Shown in pieces: positions 58,863 through 64,000 of a DNA stretch of 64,000 bases. The stretch lies in the NCBI RefSeq assembly GCF_025318105.1, contig NZ_JAOANI010000014.1:372001-436000 (forward strand), written 5' to 3'. Numbering within the stretch: the stretch's first letter is position 1; every line of letters starts with the position of its first letter. The notes beneath the pieces were generated by a model. It was not told where the DNA came from and made no database searches. It worked only from the letters and a program-made list of their open reading frames with translations. This stretch comes from Venatoribacter pacificus. Lineage in GTDB: Bacteria; Pseudomonadota; Gammaproteobacteria; Pseudomonadales; Oceanobacteraceae. Both the position numbers and the translations under genes were made by a program.

Positions 58863-59899
58863 TGCACAACCTGAATCAACACGTGGGTGTTGTGGCCGAT
58901 ATTGAGGGCACAGAATTAACTGCCGCTGATCGTGAATTTCTGCAGCAGCCGGAAATTTGTGGATTAATCTTTTTTGCCCGTAATTATCAGTCGCCGCAGC
59001 AACTGAAAGCGCTGACCAGCGATATTCTCAGTCTGCGTCCCGATTTATTGTTGTGCGTGGATCAGGAAGGCGGTCGTGTGCAGCGTTTCCGCGAGGGGTT
59101 TACCCGCCTGCCGCCGATGCTGGCGCTGGAAAAAGAATCTCAGCACAACCGTGAACAGGCGCTGACTCTGGCCCATGAACTGGGCTGGCTGATGGCCGCC
59201 GAGCTGCGTAAGCAGGGAGTGCACCTGAGCTTTGCGCCAGTGCTGGATATTGAAACCGATGTATCACAGGTGATTGGTGACCGTGCCTTTGGTCACGATG
59301 CAGTCACCGTTATCGCACTGGCTTCCGCTTTTGTGCGTGGGATGAATGAAGCCGGCATGGCGGCGGTCGGAAAGCACTTTCCCGGCCATGGAGCCATTGC
59401 CGCCGATTCGCATCTGGCGTTGCCGGTTGATCCTCGTTCCCGCATCGAGCTGAACGATGATATCGAGCCTTTTCAGACATTAATGTCGGCGGGTTTATTA
59501 GCCGGTATTATGCCTGCGCATGTGATTTATCCGGCGGTCGACAGTGACAATACCGCCGGTTTTTCTGCGCAGTGGCTGCAAAATATTCTGCGTACCGAGC
59601 TGCAGTTTAACGGCGTGATTTTCAGTGATGATTTATCCATGGCCGGAGCGGCCAGTGTCGGTGGTTATGGTGAACGTGCCGCTTGTGCAATGAACGCCGG
59701 CGCCAATGCGTTGTTGGTCTGTAATGACCGGGCAGCCGCGACTGAAGTGGTTGCGGCGGTAGGCAAACAATTAAATACATCAGGATGGCAGCGTTTGAGT
59801 CTGGCGGCTTTGCAGGGGCCATTCAACCGCGCTGAGAATGATGAACAATTCAATCAGCGGCGTTCTCTCATACAGCAACAGCTGTTGAATCTGCTGTAA
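58847..59899 (+). CDS. nagZ: Beta-N-acetylhexosaminidase NagZ (GH3)
   Basis: NagZ removes GlcNAc from anhydromuropeptides in cytoplasmic cell-wall recycling. The 350-residue barrel has LCVDQEGGRVQRFREGFTRLP, the family motif GKHFPGHGAIAADSH and the nucleophile aspartate in VIFSDDLSMAGA. ATG 58847 is preceded by GAGGA; an ATG five codons on is possible. The product would link recycling with beta-lactam response where AmpC is present. Confidence 0.95.
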   Translation: MPQSVMHNLNQHVGVVADIEGTELTAADREFLQQPEICGLIFFARNYQSPQQLKALTSDILSLRPDLLLCVDQEGGRVQRFREGFTRLPPMLALEKESQHNREQALTLAHELGWLMAAELRKQGVHLSFAPVLDIETDVSQVIGDRAFGHDAVTVIALASAFVRGMNEAGMAAVGKHFPGHGAIAADSHLALPVDPRSRIELNDDIEPFQTLMSAGLLAGIMPAHVIYPAVDSDNTAGFSAQWLQNILRTELQFNGVIFSDDLSMAGAASVGGYGERAACAMNAGANALLVCNDRAAATEVVAAVGKQLNTSGWQRLSLAALQGPFNRAENDEQFNQRRSLIQQQLLNLL

Positions 59900-59952
59900 A
59901 AGAATGAATACAGGCCGTCGTCTGACGGTGGTTTGAATGATATTGGAATGTT

Positions 59953-60699
59953 ATGAATTTTGAAAAAATAGCCATTATTGGTGGTACCGGTTTAACCCAG
60001 CTTGAAGGCCCAGAAATTACCGCCAGCCATGATATGAATACTGCGCTGGGAAAACCATCCGGTGCGGTACAGGAAGGTCGCTGGAGTGATAAGACCGTGC
60101 TGTTTTTAGCGCGTCACGGCCATCCGCATGCAGTGCCTCCACATAAAATTAATTACCGTGCGAATTTACTGGCATTGCAGGAGCAAGGAGCGCAGGCGAT
60201 TATTGCGGTGAATGCCGTCGGTGGCATTCATCCGGCCATGCAATCCGGTGCGATCTCTGTTCCGCATCAGGTGGTGGATTACACCTGGGGGCGCGAGAGC
60301 ACTTTTTTTGATGGAGAATTCCGCCCGCTGGATCATATTGACCTGACGTATCCGTACGATGAAAGCCTGCGTCAGGCGTTAATTTCTGCTGCTGCCGATA
60401 TTACCTTGCCGGTGTGTGATTTTGGCGTGTATGCCGCCACTCAGGGGCCGCGCCTGGAAACCATAGCCGAAATTAATCGTCTGGAAAAAGACGGTTGTGA
60501 TCTGGTGGGGATGACCGGCATGCCAGAAGCGGCTTTGGCGCGTGAGCTGGGTATTCCCTATGCCAGCGTTTGTCTGGTGGTTAATCCGGCGGCCGGTAAA
60601 AGCGAAGGCGAAATTACCATGGATGAAATCCGCGCGGTATTAAGTGGCGGTATGCAGCAGGTACGTGATTTGCTGGCGGCGACGCTGAAGCGGATTTAA
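59953..60699 (+). CDS. mtnP: S-methyl-5'-thioinosine (or thioadenosine) phosphorylase
   Basis: The 248-residue purine nucleoside phosphorylase-2 family protein has AIIGGTGLTQLEG, ARHGHPHAVPPHKINYRANL, YAATQGPRLETIAEINRLEKDG-type and GMTGMPEAALARELG motifs. In P. aeruginosa the gene at this place (PA3004) prefers methylthioinosine, made by deamination of methylthioadenosine; the methionine in MTGMPE rather than MTTxPE supports that, but specificity is inferred. It salvages the by-product of polyamine synthesis. Confidence 0.9.
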   Translation: MNFEKIAIIGGTGLTQLEGPEITASHDMNTALGKPSGAVQEGRWSDKTVLFLARHGHPHAVPPHKINYRANLLALQEQGAQAIIAVNAVGGIHPAMQSGAISVPHQVVDYTWGRESTFFDGEFRPLDHIDLTYPYDESLRQALISAAADITLPVCDFGVYAATQGPRLETIAEINRLEKDGCDLVGMTGMPEAALARELGIPYASVCLVVNPAAGKSEGEITMDEIRAVLSGGMQQVRDLLAATLKRI

Positions 60700-60728
60700 A
60701 TAGTTAGTTTTTTGCTGAAGCTGACAAA

Positions 60729-60755
60729 TAAAAGCCCGGAAATTCCGGGCTTTTT
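60729..60755. terminator. Bidirectional terminator between mtnP and the DHFR-fold gene
   Basis: AAAGCCCGG pairs with CCGGGCTTT around an AAATT loop, flanked by A- and T-runs; it serves both convergent genes. Confidence 0.92.
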
Positions 60756-60784
60756 GTTGTTTGTTTATTTTCTCAATACTGATT

Positions 60785-61333
60785 TCAGTCCGGAATGCGG
60801 TAATGACTTTGCACAAAACCATTGGCATAGCTTTTACTGTCAATCAGCTCCAGTACGATATCATTCTTTAATTCGCCGAACAGCGGAATACCGCTGCCGA
60901 GCAACAGCGGGATGCGGGTCAGGGTTAACTCGTTGATTAATCCTTGCTGTAAAAAAGACTGAATTAACCGGCCACCATCGATATACAGTGATTGTTCACC
61001 TTCACTATTCAGGCGTTCGGTTAAGGTCAGTGGCGACTCGGCACTTAATTCTGCTTTATCCCGGTGTGTTTCCGGCAGGGTTTTAAGTGATTGGCTGAGT
61101 ACAATTACGCGCGTACCGTCGTAGGGCCACTCGCCAAAGGTGAGAACTTTTTCAAAGGTATTGCGACCCATGATCAGACAGCTGGTCTTGGCCATAAATT
61201 GCGCATAGCCGAAGTCTTCCCCTTCGACGGCAAAGGCCGGGTTTTCCAGCCAGTCGAGATCGCCGTTACTGCGGGCAATAAAACCATCGAGGCTGCAGGC
61301 GATAAAGGCACGGATATTCACAGCGTGGCTCAT
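60785..61333 (-). CDS. DHFR-fold (RibD C-terminal-like) reductase
   Basis: The 182-residue protein has the RibD_C/DHFR-like fold seen in YwjB/YyaP-type reductases: ACSLDGFIARSNGDLDWL, SCLIMGRNTFEKVLTFGEWPY, YIDGGRLIQSFLQQGLINELTLTRIPLLLG. Such proteins bind NADPH; substrate unknown and it is not the housekeeping folA. It overlaps csiV by four bases and is the third gene of the mfd unit. Confidence 0.85.
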   Translation of the reverse strand: MSHAVNIRAFIACSLDGFIARSNGDLDWLENPAFAVEGEDFGYAQFMAKTSCLIMGRNTFEKVLTFGEWPYDGTRVIVLSQSLKTLPETHRDKAELSAESPLTLTERLNSEGEQSLYIDGGRLIQSFLQQGLINELTLTRIPLLLGSGIPLFGELKNDIVLELIDSKSYANGFVQSHYRIPD

Positions 61334-62142
61334 AGATCTTCTGCCCGTTCTACGGGAATAATTTTCAACACAATGCCCAGCATCGGATGGTCAATGTAGT
61401 GCAGCTCGTTACTGCGCATACGCCGGCTTTGTTGTACCTGCGCGGCGCGGATAGGGGCTGGTAAATCAATCGCCATGGACGCTTCCATGTCGGTCTGTGC
61501 CAGCAGGTCGTTGCGATAATCGGCGCGGTTGTCGCTGGCAGGTAAGGTCAGGGCGCTCAGTTCAGCCGGAGCCTGCAGCTCGTACTGCTGCACCTGCAGA
61601 TCGGTGTTGATGTGCAGGTAGCGGCTGCGATGCAGCTCAAAGCTGCCGGTGACCTGGATATCGAGCTTATCCTGCAGGCGTACATTGACGTTGTGACGGA
61701 TAGCCTGATTTTCTTCCTGAATGGGTTCCACCCAGGCCTGATGCCAGATCACTTTCATATCGTTGCGCTTATTGATGCGTTCGGCTTCATTGGCCATTTT
61801 CAGTTCTGCCAATGGCTGCAAAGGGGCAGGCCACTCCGCTTTGGGGGCGCGGGCAAAACCAAAGCCGGCAAATAATGCATTATGCAGTTGCTGGTAGCGG
61901 ACCGGACTCAGCCACCAGGTATAGTCTGGTGTCGTATCCGCTTCGGTCTGCAAATTGCCGGATTCATCATCCTCGCTGGCGCTGGTTTCAAGCACTTCAG
62001 GCCAGAGTTCCTGATCAATCAGGCTTTCGTCTTCGTAGGCGACCAGCATCATTTCCACCCGGTACCAGGGCGCGGCACTGGCGGTTAAGGGCAGGGCAAA
62101 CGAGCACAGAAGCAGCAAGGCACGACAAAACAGCTGGCTCAC
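61330..62142 (-). CDS. csiV: CsiV-family periplasmic protein
   Basis: CsiV is a periplasmic regulator needed for lipid II-directed peptidoglycan synthesis by PBP1A in Vibrio. The 270-residue product has a signal peptide ending SASA, a N-terminal strand region (WYRVEMMLVAYED), and a C-terminal segment ending DHPMLGIVLKIIPVE, as in the family. It starts with GTG inside the mfd stop. Neighbourhood next to mfd is conserved in gammaproteobacteria. Confidence 0.83.
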   Translation of the reverse strand: MSQLFCRALLLLCSFALPLTASAAPWYRVEMMLVAYEDESLIDQELWPEVLETSASEDDESGNLQTEADTTPDYTWWLSPVRYQQLHNALFAGFGFARAPKAEWPAPLQPLAELKMANEAERINKRNDMKVIWHQAWVEPIQEENQAIRHNVNVRLQDKLDIQVTGSFELHRSRYLHINTDLQVQQYELQAPAELSALTLPASDNRADYRNDLLAQTDMEASMAIDLPAPIRAAQVQQSRRMRSNELHYIDHPMLGIVLKIIPVERAEDL

Positions 62143-64000
62143 AGATTAGGGTCCTTTTGTAATTCGGTTAATACCTGATCGATCTGATTAAAACGCTGAT
62201 CGATACTGGTCATATTGAGGTTGAAACGCAAGGTATGGCCGCCTTCAAGTTTGAAGGTGCCGGATTTACTTTGCACCAGTTTTACCAGTACGAAGGGATT
62301 GATGTTGGTTTCGGCGGCAAATTCAATACGGCCACTTTGTTCGCCGGCATCCAGTTTGGCAATGCCCATGGGCGTCAGTTTCAGCTTCAGTGACGTCTGG
62401 CGGAACAGGTTTTTAACCTGATCCGGTAACAGACCAAAACGGTCGATCATTTCCACCTGCAGTTCTTTCAGTTCGTTATCGTTGGCAGCACTGGCGATGC
62501 GTTTATACAGCGTCAGGCGGCCGTTGACATCGGGCAGGTAATCTTGCGGAATTAAAGCCGGAATGTGCAGGTTAACTTCGGCACCCTGATTAAAGGAAAG
62601 GTCATCTGAAGGTGTTTTGCCGGATTTCATCGCTTTCACTGCTTGTTCGAGCATTTCCATATACAGGGTGAAGCCAATGGTTTCGATCTGGCCGCTTTGT
62701 TCTTCGCCCAGCAGTTCACCGGCGCCACGAATTTCCAGATCGTGGGTGGCGAGCATAAAACCGGCCCCCAGATCCTGAGCGGCAGAAATGGCTTCCAGAC
62801 GTTTTTCCGCATCTTTGGTCAGTGATTTCTCCGGCGGCGTTAACAAATAGGCATAAGCCTGATGATGAGAACGACCGACGCGTCCGCGCAGCTGATGCAA
62901 CTGCGCTAAACCGAATTTATCGGCGCGCTCAATAATAATGGTGTTGGCCGACGGAATATCGATACCGGTTTCAATAATGGTGGTACAGACCAGTACGTTA
63001 AAGCGCTTGTGATAAAAGTCGCCCATCACCCGTTCCAGTTCGCGTTCTGACATCTGTCCATGGGCGATCACCACGCGCGCTTCAGGAATGGCTTCGCTTA
63101 ATTCGCGCGCGGTTTTTTCAATGCTCTTTACTTCGTTGTGCAGATAGTAGACCTGGCCACCACGCAGAATTTCCCGCAGTACGGCTTCTTTAATGGTCGG
63201 TTCATCGTGTTGGCGCACAAAGGTTTTAACGCTTAAGCGTTTGGCCGGTGGTGTGGCGATGATGGATAAATCGCGGATGCTGGCCATGGCCATATTTAAC
63301 GTACGCGGAATCGGCGTGGCGGTGAGGGTCAGAATATCTACCTCGGCACGCAGGGCTTTAATACGCTCTTTTTGCTGTACGCCAAAGCGGTGTTCTTCGT
63401 CGATGATCAGCAGACCCAGGTGATCAAACTTCACATCTTTCTGCAGTAGTTTATGGGTGCCGACGACAATATCGGTTTTGCCTTCAAGCATGCGGTCGAG
63501 GGCAGCCTGGGTTTCTTTCGCAGAATTAAAACGCGACAGCACGTCGACCTTAACCGGCCACTCAGCAAAGCGGTCAGAAAAATTCTGATAATGCTGCTGC
63601 GCCAGCAGGGTGGTGGGTACTAACACCGCCACTTGCTTCCCGCTCTGCACTGCCATAAAGGCGGCGCGCATGGCGACTTCGGTTTTACCGAAGCCGACAT
63701 CACCACAGACCAGACGATCCATCGGACGTGGTGAGCACATGTCATTAATCACCGCATCAATGGCGCTCTGCTGATCCGGCGTTTCTTCAAATGGGAAACC
63801 TGCGGCAAAGCGTTCGTATTCTTCATCCGGGCCGCTGAAGGCATAGCCTTTACGGGCTTCGCGGCGGGCGTAAATATCAAGTAATTCGGCTGCAGTATCG
63901 CGGATTTTTTCGGCCGCTTTGCGTTTCGCCTGAGCCCATTTATCGGTGCCGAGTTTGTTCAGCGGTGCGGCACCTTCTTCCGCGCCGCCGTAGCGGGCAA
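62139..64000 (-). CDS. mfd: Transcription-repair coupling factor Mfd (partial, N-terminus off the window)
   Basis: Mfd removes stalled RNA polymerase and recruits UvrA. The window holds the C-terminal ~620 of about 1150 residues; the frame is open through the 64000 edge. Visible are RYGGAEEGAAPLNKLGTDKWAQ from the RNA polymerase-interacting domain, translocase Walker A CGDVGFGKTEVAMRAA, the DEEH box (IIDEEHRFGV), LTLTATPIPRTLNMA, TTIIETGIDIPSANTIII, QLRGRVGRS and the C-terminal TRCF domain. It is followed in the same operon by csiV. Confidence 0.97.
   Translation of the reverse strand, partial: ARYGGAEEGAAPLNKLGTDKWAQAKRKAAEKIRDTAAELLDIYARREARKGYAFSGPDEEYERFAAGFPFEETPDQQSAIDAVINDMCSPRPMDRLVCGDVGFGKTEVAMRAAFMAVQSGKQVAVLVPTTLLAQQHYQNFSDRFAEWPVKVDVLSRFNSAKETQAALDRMLEGKTDIVVGTHKLLQKDVKFDHLGLLIIDEEHRFGVQQKERIKALRAEVDILTLTATPIPRTLNMAMASIRDLSIIATPPAKRLSVKTFVRQHDEPTIKEAVLREILRGGQVYYLHNEVKSIEKTARELSEAIPEARVVIAHGQMSERELERVMGDFYHKRFNVLVCTTIIETGIDIPSANTIIIERADKFGLAQLHQLRGRVGRSHHQAYAYLLTPPEKSLTKDAEKRLEAISAAQDLGAGFMLATHDLEIRGAGELLGEEQSGQIETIGFTLYMEMLEQAVKAMKSGKTPSDDLSFNQGAEVNLHIPALIPQDYLPDVNGRLTLYKRIASAANDNELKELQVEMIDRFGLLPDQVKNLFRQTSLKLKLTPMGIAKLDAGEQSGRIEFAAETNINPFVLVKLVQSKSGTFKLEGGHTLRFNLNMTSIDQRFNQIDQVLTELQKDPNL

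Noticed and set aside
1..64000. CRISPR arrays, toxin-antitoxin or defence islands, prophage
   Set aside because: No regularly spaced repeat array, integrase, nuclease-defence cassette or phage gene was seen; the short tandem repeat at 1842 has no spacers.

Overview
The window looks like chromosome from a gammaproteobacterium. Gene content and order resemble Pseudomonas and relatives, and the accessory content (glucosylglycerate genes, Entner-Doudoroff glucose use) would suit a marine Oceanospirillales-type bacterium such as Thalassolituus or Oceanobacter; that placement is inference. Most of the window is single-copy housekeeping backbone. I see no phage, plasmid, insertion sequence with a transposase, CRISPR array or rRNA. 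Two blocks keep an order I recall from Pseudomonas aeruginosa: ruvC-ruvA-ruvB-ybgC-tolQRAB-pal-cpoB, tRNA-Lys, nadA-bepA-tusA-like-perM-dapA-bamC-MBL-purC (5.3-20.5 kb), and two small conserved genes, sulA-lexA, psrA, nagZ, mtnP (55.3-60.7 kb).

Layout. 1-2.1 kb: partial LysR regulator and an EamA permease. 2.1-4.7 kb: clpB behind a sigma32-like promoter. 4.9-12.7 kb: lipoprotein-ruvC, ruvAB and the Tol-Pal operon, almost all overlapping or tightly spaced. 12.8-13.1 kb: two identical tRNA-Lys genes. 13.2-20.5 kb: nadA, bepA, a TusA-like protein, PerM, dapA, bamC, a metallo-beta-lactamase-fold protein and purC. 20.7-24.2 kb: outer-membrane and lipoprotein genes, an FKBP isomerase, a zinc-ribbon protein, and tRNA-Asn/tRNA-Pro on the minus strand.

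24.5-38.3 kb is a carbon and compatible-solute region. zwf-pgl-edd-eda form an Entner-Doudoroff operon whose last gene is a GH13_18 phosphorylase of the YcjM type. Beyond a TetR regulator and a DUF6482-like protein lie glyK-gpgP-gpgS on the minus strand, with a 146-bp palindromic element just downstream of gpgS. Together these can make glucosylglycerate from 3-phosphoglycerate and a nucleotide sugar, and break it down to glucose-1-phosphate plus glycerate, which GlyK rephosphorylates. A stand-alone prephenate dehydratase with a possible attenuator and a GH13 alpha-glucosidase follow.

38.3-46.3 kb: a hybrid 7TMR-DISM kinase with an AraC regulator; a three-gene signalling operon (response regulator, CheC/CheX-like protein, PAS-GGDEF protein with a degenerate GGEVF motif); and three thioesterases. 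46.4-52.5 kb: TPP riboswitch and thiC-thiO-thiS-thiG-thiDE. 52.5-54.5 kb: htpG, driven by a near-perfect sigma32 promoter buried in the last codons of thiDE. 54.6-60.7 kb: a YfaZ-like porin, two conserved small proteins, the sulA-lexA SOS unit with a double LexA box, psrA with two apparent PsrA operators, an L,D-transpeptidase, nagZ and mtnP. 60.8-64 kb: mfd (partial), csiV and a DHFR-fold protein, all on the minus strand.
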